The notes under the pieces were generated by a model, which saw nothing but the letters and a program-made list of their open reading frames with translations, was not told where the DNA came from and did not search any database. Below, one piece after another: positions 35,847 to 45,220 of a DNA stretch of 64,000 nt. A program made the position numbers and the translations under genes. This stretch comes from Janthinobacterium sp. 344 (GTDB lineage Bacteria > Pseudomonadota > Gammaproteobacteria > Burkholderiales > Burkholderiaceae_D), in the NCBI RefSeq assembly GCF_900112025.1, contig NZ_FOKL01000007.1, positions 1 through 64,000 on the forward strand, in the 5' to 3' direction. The first letter of the stretch is position 1. Each line of letters opens with the position of its first letter.

Positions 35847-37766
35847 ATGGCTGTCTCCGAAAAGCAAACCCTGGGTTTTCAGACTGAAGTAAAGCAAATG
35901 CTGCATCTGATGATCCATTCCCTGTACTCGAACAAGGAAATCTTCCTGCGCGAATTGATCTCGAACGCGTCCGACGCGGCCGACAAATTGCGCTTCGAAG
36001 CGATCGATAACGATGCCCTGTATGGCAACGATCACGAATTGAAGATCAAGGTCAGCTTCGACAAGGATGCGCGCACCATCACCATTTCCGACAACGGCAT
36101 CGGCATGACCCGTGACGAGGCGATCTCGCACCTGGGCACCATCGCCAAGTCGGGCACCAAGGAATTCTTCGGCAAGCTGTCGGGCGACCAGCAGCAGGAC
36201 GCGGCCCTGATCGGCCAGTTCGGCGTGGGCTTCTATTCCGGCTTCATCGTCGCCGACAAGATCACCGTCGAAACGCGCCGCGCCGGCGTGGACGCCTCGG
36301 AAGGCGTGCGCTGGGAGTCGGCGGGCGAAGGCGAGTACAGCATCGAGAGCATCGACAAGCCGTCGCGCGGCACGGACATCATCCTGCACCTGCGCGAAGG
36401 CGAGGATGAATTGCTGTCGAGCTGGAAGATCAAGTCCATCATCCGCAAGTATTCGGACCATATCTCGCTGCCGATCGTGATGCAGAAGGAAGAGTGGGAC
36501 GAAGAGAAAAAAGAAACCGTCCTGAAGGACGAGTACGAAACCGTCAACCAGGCCAGCGCCCTGTGGGCCCGCAACAAGGCCGACATCACGCAGGAACAGT
36601 ACGACGAGTTTTACAAGCACGTGTCGCACGACTTCCAGGCGCCGCTGGCGCACACGCATAACCGCGTCGAAGGTCGCAGCGAATACACGCAGCTGCTGTA
36701 CATCCCGGCCAAGGCGCCGTTCGACATGTGGGACCGCAACAAGCGCGGCGGCATCAAGCTATACGTCAAGCGCGTCTTCATCATGGACGATGCCGAGCAG
36801 CTGATGCCAACCTATCTGCGCTTCGTGCGCGGGGTGATCGATTCGGCCGACCTGCCGCTGAACGTGTCGCGTGAAATCCTGCAGGAATCGCGCGACGTGA
36901 AAGTCATCCGCGAAGGCTCGACCAAGCGCGTGCTGGGCATGCTGGAAGAACTGGCGAACGCGGACGAGCAGGAGAAGAAGGACAAGTACGCCGTCTTCTG
37001 GAAGGAATTCGGCCAGGTGCTGAAAGAGGGCATCGGCGAAGACGCGGCCAACAAGGAGCGCCTGGCCAAGCTGCTGCGCTTTGCCTCGACGGCCAACGAC
37101 AGCGACGAGCAAATCACCTCGTTCGCCGACTACGTGGCGCGCATGAAGGAAGGCCAGGACAAGATTTATTACGTCACGGCCGACAATTACGCCGCCGCCA
37201 AGAACAGCCCGCACCTGGAAATCTTCCGCAAGAAGGGCGTCGAAGTGCTGCTGCTGACGGACCGCGTCGATGAATGGATGCTGTCCTTCCTGCAGGACTT
37301 CGAAGGCAAGGAACTGGTGTCCGTCGCCAAGGGCGGCCTGGACCTGGGCGCGCTGGAAGACGAAGCGGAAAAGAAAGAGCACGAAGAAACGGAAACCTCG
37401 TACGCCGACCTGGTGGGCAAGATGAAGACCGTCTTGGCCGACAAGGCCAAGGACGTGCGCGTGACGTTCCGCCTGACCGATTCGCCAGCCTGCCTGGTGG
37501 CCGACGAGAACGAATTGTCGGGCAACCTGCTGCGCATGCTGAAGGCGGCGGGCCAGAGCGCGCCGGAATCGAAGCCGATTTTGGAAATCAATCCGAACCA
37601 CCCGCTGGTGACGCGTTTGAAGTATGAAGATGCGGAAGGCGGCAAGTTCGGCGACTGGGCCAACATCCTGTTCGACCAGGCCATGCTGGCCGAAGGCGGT
37701 TCGCTGGCCGACCCGGCCAGCTTCGTGAAACGCCTCAACGAATTGCTGCTCAATTCGGCGAAGTAA
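35847..37766 (+). CDS. htpG: Molecular chaperone HtpG (Hsp90)
   Basis: 639 aa, typical length. GHKL ATPase N-terminus: [41 protein letters not shown] and [11 protein letters not shown]. The middle domain has [20 protein letters not shown] and [17 protein letters not shown]; the C-terminal dimerisation region ends at residue 639. It is an ATP-dependent cytosolic chaperone. ATG follows GAGGTAAAA. It has its own heat-shock promoter and a strong terminator, so it is monocistronic. Confidence 0.98.
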   Translation: MAVSEKQTLGFQTEVKQMLHLMIHSLYSNKEIFLRELISNASDAADKLRFEAIDNDALYGNDHELKIKVSFDKDARTITISDNGIGMTRDEAISHLGTIAKSGTKEFFGKLSGDQQQDAALIGQFGVGFYSGFIVADKITVETRRAGVDASEGVRWESAGEGEYSIESIDKPSRGTDIILHLREGEDELLSSWKIKSIIRKYSDHISLPIVMQKEEWDEEKKETVLKDEYETVNQASALWARNKADITQEQYDEFYKHVSHDFQAPLAHTHNRVEGRSEYTQLLYIPAKAPFDMWDRNKRGGIKLYVKRVFIMDDAEQLMPTYLRFVRGVIDSADLPLNVSREILQESRDVKVIREGSTKRVLGMLEELANADEQEKKDKYAVFWKEFGQVLKEGIGEDAANKERLAKLLRFASTANDSDEQITSFADYVARMKEGQDKIYYVTADNYAAAKNSPHLEIFRKKGVEVLLLTDRVDEWMLSFLQDFEGKELVSVAKGGLDLGALEDEAEKKEHEETETSYADLVGKMKTVLADKAKDVRVTFRLTDSPACLVADENELSGNLLRMLKAAGQSAPESKPILEINPNHPLVTRLKYEDAEGGKFGDWANILFDQAMLAEGGSLADPASFVKRLNELLLNSAK

Positions 37767-37788
37767 TCGCTTAGCTGTAAACGTCATC

Positions 37789-37826
37789 AAGCCGGCCCTT
37801 TCGTCATGAAAGGGCCGGCTTTTTTT
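37789..37826 (+). terminator. Rho-independent terminator after htpG
   Basis: AAGCCGGCCCTTTC, a 5-base loop, GAAAGGGCCGGCTT and a T-run to 37826: a perfect 14-bp stem. Confidence 0.95.
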
Positions 37827-37866
37827 ATGCTACAGTGCGCGATTATTTTATTTTATGGGAATAGCA

Positions 37867-38304
37867 ATGGCGCATTGTCCGGCATGTGACAGTTCCAATA
37901 TTCAACGTCTCTCCATGGTGCATGCCTCCGGCATTTCCGGCACCTCTACCCATATCTCGGGCAGGATCGATGGTGATTTCATCCACGGTCATGCGCATAC
38001 GCGCAGCCAGACCTTGTTGTCGCGCCAGGCCGCCGGGCCGACGATGCAGACCCACCAGAAGGTGGGGCTGATCGTATTGGGCGTGATCATTTTTGTCATC
38101 GCCGCCGTCGTCTTTTACCAGGCTGGCGCAAATGGCCTGTTCTGGATCTTCGTGGCAGGGGGGGGCGCCTCCATCGCCTTGTCGCAAACGTCCTTCGTCG
38201 CCAATTGGGACAAGGAGGCCGCCGCCTTGCAGGAAAAGTATGCGCGTACCTTCATGTGCCATGCCTGCGGCCACCGCTTCATTCCGGTACTCAAGCAACC
38301 GTGA
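37867..38304 (+). CDS. Hypothetical membrane protein with zinc-ribbon-like cysteines
   Basis: 145 aa. An N-terminal CPAC pair (MAHCPACDSS) and a C-terminal CHAC pair (FMCHACGHRF) could together bind one zinc. Between them are a His/Ser-rich stretch (ISGRIDGDFIHGHAHTRSQ) and two hydrophobic segments (VGLIVLGVIIFVIAAVVFY and GLFWIFVAGGGASIAL). ATG 37867 is preferred to 37855 because GGGA lies seven bases before it. The stop overlaps the start of the next membrane protein gene (GTGA). Family not recognised. Confidence 0.65.
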   Translation: MAHCPACDSSNIQRLSMVHASGISGTSTHISGRIDGDFIHGHAHTRSQTLLSRQAAGPTMQTHQKVGLIVLGVIIFVIAAVVFYQAGANGLFWIFVAGGGASIALSQTSFVANWDKEAAALQEKYARTFMCHACGHRFIPVLKQP

Positions 38305-38666
38305 AAATTCGCCTGATGGCGGGCCTGGGCGCGCATGCGCTGGGCTGCCTGCTGTTTATCGCCTTGAGCTGGCTGGGGTTTTATTTGTACACGCAGCTGT
38401 TCGGCAGCCTCGGCTCGCGCGGCGTGGCGGGCGGCCTGGCCCTGCTGCTGGTGTTCTATGTGTATGCGGGCACGAATCTGCTGCTGGCGCTGCTGCCCGA
38501 TGGCCGGGTCAAGCCGGTCTTGTGCGGCGTGCTGGGCGCAGCGGTGCTGGCTTACCTGCTGCCGCAGCATCCGCTGCGCGCCATCTACTTCAGCGTGCTG
38601 TCGGCCGGCTTGAGCTGGCTGGCCGTGCTGGCCAGCGCGCGCCTAAGTGGATACCTGCGCGGCTGA
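38301..38666 (+). CDS. Hypothetical small integral membrane protein
   Basis: 121 aa, almost entirely hydrophobic, with about four membrane helices (from MAGLGAHALGCLLFIALSWL to AGLSWLAVLASARLSGYLRG). The GTG start at 38301 overlaps the stop of the preceding gene by four bases, indicating translational coupling and possibly a physical partnership. The last 24 bases overlap the convergent hydrolase gene. No family recognised. Confidence 0.6.
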   Translation: MKIRLMAGLGAHALGCLLFIALSWLGFYLYTQLFGSLGSRGVAGGLALLLVFYVYAGTNLLLALLPDGRVKPVLCGVLGAAVLAYLLPQHPLRAIYFSVLSAGLSWLAVLASARLSGYLRG

Positions 38667-39383
38667 CAGGCCCGCAATGAAAGCGGCCACCGCGTCGGCG
38701 GCCGGATCCGGCGCCGCCTGCAGCAGCATGTGCGGCGCGGCGATGTCGGCCAGCTGCGCGCCCGCTGCCAGGCGCAGTATCTGCGCGGCGTTCGCCGGTG
38801 GCACCAGGCGGTCGTGGCGGCCACGCAGATACAGCACGGGCAGGCTGCCGCGTGCGAAGCTGCGCGAGGCGTCCTTTTCGCGTATTTCCAGCACGGCGCG
38901 CAGGCGCTGGCGCAGCACGTGGGGCGGCACTTGCGCCAGCGCCGCCGCCAGTTCCGCCTGCAGGGCCGGCGTCGCATACGGCGCCAGCAGCGCCTGGCGC
39001 AGGGCGAAGCCGGGCAGGGCGCCGAAGGGCACACAGCCCAGCAGGTGGCGCAGCGGCGCCAGCATCGGGCGCGGGTTGCGCACGAAGGAGCAGCACAGGA
39101 TCAGCGCGCGCATGCCGGGCGGCGGATCGGCGCGCAAAGCTGCCCCCAGCGGCCCGGAAAACGATTCGGCCAGCACGACGAACGGGCGATCCTGCGGCAG
39201 GCGGTCGCGCACGAACGCTTCCAGGGGCGCATAATCGAGCGGCACTGCCGGGTAGGCGATGGCGAGACTGGCGATGTCCGCGCGCGCGCGCAGGGCCGCG
39301 TCAAAACGCTGGAACAGCCGGCCCGTGCCATCCATGCCGGGCAGGAGGACAAGCAGGGCAGGGGCGTGGTCAGGTGTCGTCAT
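38643..39383 (-). CDS. Alpha/beta-hydrolase family protein
   Basis: 246 aa. LLVLLPGMDGTGRLF holds the oxyanion-hole turn. The nucleophile elbow is LAESFSGPLG, with Ala in place of the first Gly. The acid is probably Asp in GRHDRLVP and the base His in IAAPHMLLQ. Several in-frame starts exist upstream (to 39434); 39383 places the first beta-strand right after the N-terminus. It is cytosolic with no signal peptide. Substrate unknown. It converges on and overlaps the small membrane protein gene by 24 bases. Confidence 0.78.
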   Translation of the reverse strand: MTTPDHAPALLVLLPGMDGTGRLFQRFDAALRARADIASLAIAYPAVPLDYAPLEAFVRDRLPQDRPFVVLAESFSGPLGAALRADPPPGMRALILCCSFVRNPRPMLAPLRHLLGCVPFGALPGFALRQALLAPYATPALQAELAAALAQVPPHVLRQRLRAVLEIREKDASRSFARGSLPVLYLRGRHDRLVPPANAAQILRLAAGAQLADIAAPHMLLQAAPDPAADAVAAFIAGLSAAQVST

Positions 39384-39517
39384 CGCGGCCATCATAGCAG
39401 CCCGTGGCGCCCGCATAGCGCGCGCCTGGCGCACGGCATGCGCGCTGGCGCCATGCTAGAATCACCGACGCGCCACGCGTGGCCGGAATAACGGGTAGAT
39501 CCCGGGCAGACAGAAAC

Positions 39518-40558
39518 ATGCATATCACTTTACCGACTTACCGTTCCCTGGGCGGCGCCTTGCTGGTGGCCGCCAGCATCCTTGCGCAGCCGGCCAGCGC
39601 CACTGCCGGTCCGGCGGCGCCGGCCGCCGCGAAAAGCCTGGCGTCGCTGCTGACGGGCGGCCCCTTGCCGCGCCTGAGCGAAGATCCGCAGGTGCGCGCC
39701 GCCCTGTTCGATTTCTTTGGCTATGCGCGCGGCAGCTACACGGAAGACGATGAACTGCTGCTGGCGCAGGCGCTCGAAGCCATCAGTGAAAAGCGCGACG
39801 CCACGCGCAGCGTGCTGCCCGACGGCCGCCAGTTGCTGGCGTCGATGAATGACCGCAACCAGGGCCGCGAACGGGGCGCCATGCTGCTCGACAAGCGCGG
39901 CGCCATCATCGCCTTTGGCCTCGTCAACGGCCATTGCCACCTGGAGGGCCAGCCGCTGGCGAAGGTCTGCAATCCCGATCCGACGACGGTGCTGACGGTG
40001 TTTCACCGCAAGGGCATGCTGGTCGGCGAGGCGGCGCCCCTGCTGGCCTGGGCCAGGCAGCTGCCGCCCATGCTGGCGCTGATCGCGGGCGACAGGGAAA
40101 CGGGGGCCGACGGGCAGAAGATCGCCACGGTCGAATATGTGCTGGCGCAGCCGCCGCTGCCGGGCTGGAACCGCGCCCAGCTGCCGCCCGCGTTCCCGCC
40201 GGCGCTGCTGCCGCTGCTGCTCGACAAATCCACGGTGCTGACCTCGGCCGGCGCCGGCGTGTTTGCCTATCCGCTCACGCTGAAGGGAAAAAAGCAGAAC
40301 AATGTGCTGGACCAGGCGGAAGGCCGTCCGCCGCGCGACCTGGAAGTGGCGCTGCGCAGCTACGCCAGTTTCGACACGGTGGTGGAGCGCTACCGCCAGC
40401 TGGCCAAGGGAGCCCGCGTGCAGCGCAACGAGCGCACCGCCTACCTCGATGGCGACATGGGGCGGGGCAGCTACCGCGTCTACATCCGCAACACGGGCAC
40501 GGACGGCGTCATGATCGACGTGGCACTGTGGCAGCGCAAGCTGGCGGCCAGCCGCTGA
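39518..40558 (+). CDS. Hypothetical exported protein
   Basis: 346 aa. Signal peptide YRSLGGALLVAASILAQPASA with a predicted cleavage after ASA. The mature part begins LASLLTGGPLPRLSEDPQVRAALFDFFGY. A single pair of cysteines occurs (NGHCHLEGQPLAKVC). No domain is recognised. ATG 39518 has only a weak ribosome site (CAGAAAC). It converges on the LRR-like gene with 15 bases between stops. Confidence 0.65.
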   Translation: MHITLPTYRSLGGALLVAASILAQPASATAGPAAPAAAKSLASLLTGGPLPRLSEDPQVRAALFDFFGYARGSYTEDDELLLAQALEAISEKRDATRSVLPDGRQLLASMNDRNQGRERGAMLLDKRGAIIAFGLVNGHCHLEGQPLAKVCNPDPTTVLTVFHRKGMLVGEAAPLLAWARQLPPMLALIAGDRETGADGQKIATVEYVLAQPPLPGWNRAQLPPAFPPALLPLLLDKSTVLTSAGAGVFAYPLTLKGKKQNNVLDQAEGRPPRDLEVALRSYASFDTVVERYRQLAKGARVQRNERTAYLDGDMGRGSYRVYIRNTGTDGVMIDVALWQRKLAASR

Positions 40559-40573
40559 CGTCAGCCGCGGCGG

Positions 40574-41599
40574 TCAGTAAAAGCGCGCGCTGGCGTAGCC
40601 CAGCGCTGCCAGTTGCGCCTTGATCTCTTCATCGCGCTTTCTTTTTCCCGTCGCCAGGGTCAGGTTCCGCAGTGCCGGCGGCAGGCCGTCGGCCAGCAGC
40701 GCATCGACGTCGAGCCGCGTCAGGTACACGGCCAGGTCGCGCAGGGCGGGCAGGCTGGCCACGCCGTGCAGGCGCTCCAGGGTCTTGCAGTTGCGCAGCA
40801 CCAGCCACGCCAGCGCAGGATTCTCACCCAGCCGCAGTTGCGCAAGCTTGATCTGGTCTTCCACCGACAGGCGCCGCAGCCGGGGAAAGCGGCCCAGGTC
40901 GCCCACGTCTTCCAGCCCCCGCACGCGCACCACTTCCAGTTCCTCCAGCAGCGGCGCCGTGACGTGGGCGATCGACGCGCGTCCGCCCAGGATGAAGCGC
41001 AGCTGCGCCAGTGCCGGCATGGCGCTGATGAAGTCCACCTCGTCCCTGCTCTTGACCTGCGACAGCGACAGCTTGGCCAGCGCGGGCAGGGCCGTGATGG
41101 CGCCGATGTTTTTCACATGGCCCGTGGTATGCAGCTGCGCCAGTCGTGGCCAGTGCCGCAGCGGCGCCAGGTCGATGCTGGCCTTGCGCGTCTCGCCCAG
41201 GCTCAGATACTCCAGCGTGCGCAGGTTCGCCAGCGCCAGGATGTCGTGTTCCTGCATCTCGTAGACGCCCAGCTGCAAGCGCCGCAGGTGCGGCAGCTCG
41301 CCCAGCGTCTGCAGGTTGATGGCGCTGGTATGGCAGTCGAGCGACAGGTTGGCCGCATGCGGCAGGGCGCGCAGGATGGCCGCGTCGAACGGCGTGAAGT
41401 GATGGCCGAAGAAGCGGATTTCCAGCGCCGCGCCGCAGGCGGCCGCCAGCGCATCGAGGTCCGCCAGCAGCGGTGTGGCATCAACGTGTTCGCCGAACTG
41501 CACGATGACCTTGCCGTCCTTGGCGATGGCGGCGCGCAGGGCGGCCGCATCGATGCTGGCCGGATTGTGGATGCGCTGCGGCTGTGGGGTGTCCCTCAT
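40574..41599 (-). CDS. Leucine-rich-repeat-like protein
   Basis: 341 aa without a signal peptide. From about residue 85 on it is a run of irregular leucine-rich units of 20-25 residues (LPHLRRLQLGVYEMQEHDI, LANLRTLEYLSLGETRKA, LPALAKLSLSQVKSRDEVDF, FPRLRRLSVEDQIKLAQLRL, LPALRDLAVYLTRLDVDALL). LRR arcs usually bind proteins. It begins two bases after the stop of the MORN-repeat gene, so the two are one operon. Confidence 0.7.
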   Translation of the reverse strand: MRDTPQPQRIHNPASIDAAALRAAIAKDGKVIVQFGEHVDATPLLADLDALAAACGAALEIRFFGHHFTPFDAAILRALPHAANLSLDCHTSAINLQTLGELPHLRRLQLGVYEMQEHDILALANLRTLEYLSLGETRKASIDLAPLRHWPRLAQLHTTGHVKNIGAITALPALAKLSLSQVKSRDEVDFISAMPALAQLRFILGGRASIAHVTAPLLEELEVVRVRGLEDVGDLGRFPRLRRLSVEDQIKLAQLRLGENPALAWLVLRNCKTLERLHGVASLPALRDLAVYLTRLDVDALLADGLPPALRNLTLATGKRKRDEEIKAQLAALGYASARFY

Positions 41600-41601
41600 T
41601 G

Positions 41602-43656
41602 TCACAGTCCGATGGGGTAGGTCACTTGCCTGGGGGGCGGGCAGCCTTCCGGTCCGGGGAAGGTCTGCTTGCCCGTGTCGTCGTAGCGCTTGCCGCACTC
41701 GACGAGCACGCGCTTGCGGAAGGTATAGATGCTGGCCACCTTGCCGTTCGGGTGGTAGCAGATATTGTCGCCATCGCGGTCGGCCGAGGCGTAGCTGATC
41801 ATGGCCTGGCCGTTCACCGTGCGCGTGCTGTGGCCGCTGCGCGGCTCCGTGCATTTGAGCTGGCCGCTTTCGTAATACGCGTTGAAGACGGAGGTGTCGG
41901 CGGCGCGGTCGACCAGCAGTTCATTCTTGCGCTTGCCGTTCGGGTAGTTCTCGTATCCTTCCTGGCGCTGGCCGTACTGGAAGGCGTAGTAGTACTGCGG
42001 GCTGCCGTCCGGGTAGTACATGTGGTGGTACTCGCACACGTCGTCGCGCGTGCTGCCGTCCTCCTTGAAGGTGCAGCGGTGGATGTCGTTGAGCAGCTGG
42101 CCGTCCTCATAATATTCGCGCAGATGGGTGAGCAGGCGACCCTGGTCGACGACGGCCAGGCGCTCCGGCTTGCCATTCGGGTAGTAGCGCGCGTCCAGGC
42201 CCTGCTTCTTGCCGTTGTCCCACAGGGTATCGAGGCGCAGGATCTTGCCGCTGTCATCGAACGCCTGCTCGCGCCCATCGAGCTGGCCGTTGCGGTAGGT
42301 GGCCGTGTAGACCACGTATTCCTTGCCGGGCGGGCCCAGGTAGCGCGTGCGCGCGCCTTCGAGCACGCCGGCCTGGTAATGGTCGCGCTGGCGCAGCGCG
42401 CCTTGCGCATCCCTGTCCAGCGCCTCGCCCTGTTTCTTGCCTTTCACGAAAGTGACGCTTTGCGTGGCCTTGTCCTTGAGCTTGAGTTTCCACGGCCCGT
42501 CGCGCAAGCCTTCGATGAAGTTGCCATCACCGTCTTGCGTGATCCATGGCCCATGGCGCGTGCCATCGACGTAGTTGCCGCGCGTTTGCACCTTGCCGCC
42601 CATGCTGCGTTCATGCGGGCCATTCAGCTGGCCGCCCGCGTAGGTGTCGAACCCCGTCACTTCCTCCGCATCGGCGTAGTTGACCACGATCCAGCGGCCT
42701 TCGCGCTTGCCGGCCTTGTACATGCCGCTCTCGCCCTGCTTCGGATAGTTGAAATACCACATGCCTTCCTGCAGGCCGTTGACGTAATGGCCCTTGACGC
42801 TGCCTTCGTGCATGCCTTCGCGCACCCACAAGCCCTGGCGCTTGCCTTTCACGTACTGGCCCCGTTCGACCACCGAGCCGTCATCCCAGGCCAGGCTGTA
42901 GATGACGGACGGGCCGTCCTCGCTGCCCATGAATTGCCTGGGCGCCGTTTCCCACGTCACTTGCCACAGCCGGTAATTGGGCAGGATGCCGGCGCCCGCG
43001 TCGCTGTACAGGGTGTAGCTGGCCGTCAGGTAGTGATCGCCTTTTTTCTGGAAGGTTTTCTTGTAGGTGATGGCGTCCTTGGCACCGGCCGCCACGGGCT
43101 TGCCGTCATCGCTGTAGTAGCCGACGATGGTGCCTTGCGTATGGTCGATGGCGTCGAAGTCCGCATTGTCGCTCTTGCCTCGGGCGACGCTGTAGTCCAT
43201 CGGCGCCAGTTTCGCCAGCGCCGCCTTGACCTGGCCCGCGTTGGGACTGGCGCTTTGCGCCACGATGCGGTTCAGGGCCGGCTGGAGTCCGTCCAGGCGC
43301 CGGTACTTGCCGGAACTGCGGTGGTAGCGGTAGGCGCGCAAGCCATTCCTGTCACCCTGGCGGAACAGCACCAGCATGGTTTGCACGCTGCCGTCCGCCT
43401 CCTTGTCCAGCGCGGCGTAGAAGACGGAGCGGATGACGGCGTTGCCGAACTGGTCGAGCAGGATGGGTTTCGCGCTGTCGCTCTTGCACTCGCAGTAATA
43501 GCCATTCACGCCTTCCTTTTCCTTGAGGAAGGCGATATCGAGGCCGCTGTCCTGCGACGCGCTGATGGCGGGATGGGCGAGGCTCTTGCCGTCATAAAAG
43601 GGAGCGGCGTGGGCGAGGGCGGAGCAGAGGAGCAAGGGCAGAAGCAGACGTTTCAT
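41602..43656 (-). CDS. Exported MORN/YwqK-like repeat protein
   Basis: 684 aa. Signal peptide MKRLLLPLLLCSALAHA. After an N-terminal domain (about 20-260) come many repeats of the MORN/YwqK type with the G-x-x-x-G-x-W and YYPNG-K patterns: KGHYVNGLQEGMWYF, YKAGKREGRWIVV, RGNYVDGTRHGPWI, FIEGLRDGPWKL, YYPNGKPERLAV, YYEDGQLLND and HPNGKVASIY. Such repeats mediate protein or lipid contact. It was probably expanded by internal duplication. It is the first gene of an operon with the LRR-like protein. Confidence 0.75.
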   Translation of the reverse strand: MKRLLLPLLLCSALAHAAPFYDGKSLAHPAISASQDSGLDIAFLKEKEGVNGYYCECKSDSAKPILLDQFGNAVIRSVFYAALDKEADGSVQTMLVLFRQGDRNGLRAYRYHRSSGKYRRLDGLQPALNRIVAQSASPNAGQVKAALAKLAPMDYSVARGKSDNADFDAIDHTQGTIVGYYSDDGKPVAAGAKDAITYKKTFQKKGDHYLTASYTLYSDAGAGILPNYRLWQVTWETAPRQFMGSEDGPSVIYSLAWDDGSVVERGQYVKGKRQGLWVREGMHEGSVKGHYVNGLQEGMWYFNYPKQGESGMYKAGKREGRWIVVNYADAEEVTGFDTYAGGQLNGPHERSMGGKVQTRGNYVDGTRHGPWITQDGDGNFIEGLRDGPWKLKLKDKATQSVTFVKGKKQGEALDRDAQGALRQRDHYQAGVLEGARTRYLGPPGKEYVVYTATYRNGQLDGREQAFDDSGKILRLDTLWDNGKKQGLDARYYPNGKPERLAVVDQGRLLTHLREYYEDGQLLNDIHRCTFKEDGSTRDDVCEYHHMYYPDGSPQYYYAFQYGQRQEGYENYPNGKRKNELLVDRAADTSVFNAYYESGQLKCTEPRSGHSTRTVNGQAMISYASADRDGDNICYHPNGKVASIYTFRKRVLVECGKRYDDTGKQTFPGPEGCPPPRQVTYPIGL

Positions 43657-43763
43657 CGTGTGGCAGGCGCCGGGGCGCCGCTATGGAAAGGCCACGATTC
43701 TGCCTGCGTTCTTCCTTGTGGGCAAATATGGCCCTATCGTGCGCAGGGGGGGGCTACACGGGT

Positions 43764-44309
43764 TCAGGGCTGGTGCGCGGCGCAGAAATCCAGCAGCAGT
43801 TGTTCGCCTTCCGGCCACGGGCCGTAGCCGGCATCGCCATTGATATGGCCGGCGTCGCCGATCATGGTGAAATCGCTGCCCCAGGCTTCGGCAAACGCGC
43901 GCGCCCGCGCGAAGCTCACGTAGGGATCGTCGCCGCTGGCCACCACCAGGCTGGGAAACGGCAGCGCTTGCAGCGGCATCGGCGCAAAGCCCGTCGTGCC
44001 GGCGGGGTAGGATGGCGCGTCCACATCGCTGGGGGCGACCAAAAAGGCGCCGGCGATCCTGTGCGGCGAGCCGCTGGCAGCCCAGTGGGCCACCAGCACG
44101 CAGGCCAGGCTGTGCGCCGCCAGCACGGGCGGACGCGGGCACGCGGCGATGGCCCGGTCGAGTTCCGCCACCCATGTCTCCTGGTCCGGCGTCTGCCACT
44201 CACTGTGCGGCACGCGCGACCATTGCGGGTGGCGCGCTTCCCAGTGGGTTTGCCAGTGCTGCGGCCCGGAATTCCACAGGCCGGCCAGGGTCAGGACGAG
44301 AGGCGACAT
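43764..44309 (-). CDS. RBBP9/YdeN-like serine hydrolase
   Basis: 181 aa, full length for the RBBP9 family. TLAGLWNSGPQHWQTHWE is the N-terminal signature. The nucleophile Ser is in AAHSLACVLVAHW, the acid in ASGDDPYVS and the base His in DAGHINGDAGYGPWPEG. The gene begins 15 bases after the kynA stop with AAGGAGC in the gap, so it is the third gene of the kynurenine operon. Since no kynB is present, it might hydrolyse N-formylkynurenine; that is inference. Confidence 0.82.
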   Translation of the reverse strand: MSPLVLTLAGLWNSGPQHWQTHWEARHPQWSRVPHSEWQTPDQETWVAELDRAIAACPRPPVLAAHSLACVLVAHWAASGSPHRIAGAFLVAPSDVDAPSYPAGTTGFAPMPLQALPFPSLVVASGDDPYVSFARARAFAEAWGSDFTMIGDAGHINGDAGYGPWPEGEQLLLDFCAAHQP

Positions 44310-44324
44310 CGATGCTCCTTGAGG

Positions 44325-45200
44325 TTACAACTCCGTGCGCAGGGCAAATAATTCAGGGAACAATACCACGTCGAGCATCTTGCGCAAGTAGCTCACGCCC
44401 GCCGTGCCGCCCGTGCCCGTCTTGAAGCCGATGATGCGCTCCACCGTCGTCACGTGGCGGAAGCGCCAGAAGCGGAACGCCGTCTCCAGGTCCACCAGCT
44501 TTTCGGCCAGTTCATACAGGGCCCAGTGCTTCGACGGGTCGCGGTAGACTTCCAGCCACGCCGCCTTGACGGAGGCGTCGGCCGCCGTGGGCAAGGTCCA
44601 GTCGGCGTCCAGGCGTTCAGGGGCGATGTGCAGGCCGCTGCGCGCCAGCAGCTTGATGGCTTCATCGTAGACCGATGGCGTGCGCAGGGCCGTATCGAGC
44701 ACCGCATAGGTTGCCGGTGCCGTCGTATGCACATTGAGCAGGGCGGCGTTCTTGTTCCCCAAGATGAATTCGATTTCGCGGTACTGGTAGGACTGGAAAC
44801 CGGACGAGGCGCCCAGGTAGGGGCGGATGGCCGTGTATTCGGGCGGCGTCATGGTGGCCAGCACGTCCCAGGCATGCACCAGCTGGTCCATGATGCGCGC
44901 CACGCGGGCCAGCATTTTGAAGGCGGGCGCCAGGTCGCCGCTTTGCAGGTTGGCGCGCACGGCGTGCATTTCGTGCAGCATCAGCTTCATCCACAGTTCG
45001 CTGGTCTGGTGCTGCACGATGAAGAGCATCTCGTTGTGGTTGGGCGAGAGCGGGTGCTGGGCCGTGAGGATGCGGTCCAGCGCCAGGTAATTCCCGTAGC
45101 TCATCGATTCACTGAAATCCATCTGCGCGCCATGCCATTCGGCGCCTTGGCGGGCGCCCGCATGCATGGGGCAGCCGCTGCTGTTTTCTTCTTTGCTCAT
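44325..45200 (-). CDS. kynA: Tryptophan 2,3-dioxygenase
   Basis: 291 aa haem enzyme opening the indole ring of tryptophan to N-formylkynurenine. Conserved blocks: [36 protein letters not shown] (substrate-side His and Arg region), [44 protein letters not shown] with the proximal haem His, and [11 protein letters not shown] follows AAGAGAAC, 20 bases after the kynU stop. In a violacein-producing relative this pathway would compete for tryptophan, which is inference only. Confidence 0.95.
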   Translation of the reverse strand: MSKEENSSGCPMHAGARQGAEWHGAQMDFSESMSYGNYLALDRILTAQHPLSPNHNEMLFIVQHQTSELWMKLMLHEMHAVRANLQSGDLAPAFKMLARVARIMDQLVHAWDVLATMTPPEYTAIRPYLGASSGFQSYQYREIEFILGNKNAALLNVHTTAPATYAVLDTALRTPSVYDEAIKLLARSGLHIAPERLDADWTLPTAADASVKAAWLEVYRDPSKHWALYELAEKLVDLETAFRFWRFRHVTTVERIIGFKTGTGGTAGVSYLRKMLDVVLFPELFALRTEL

Positions 45201-45220
45201 GGTGTTCTCTTGGTCCGGGG

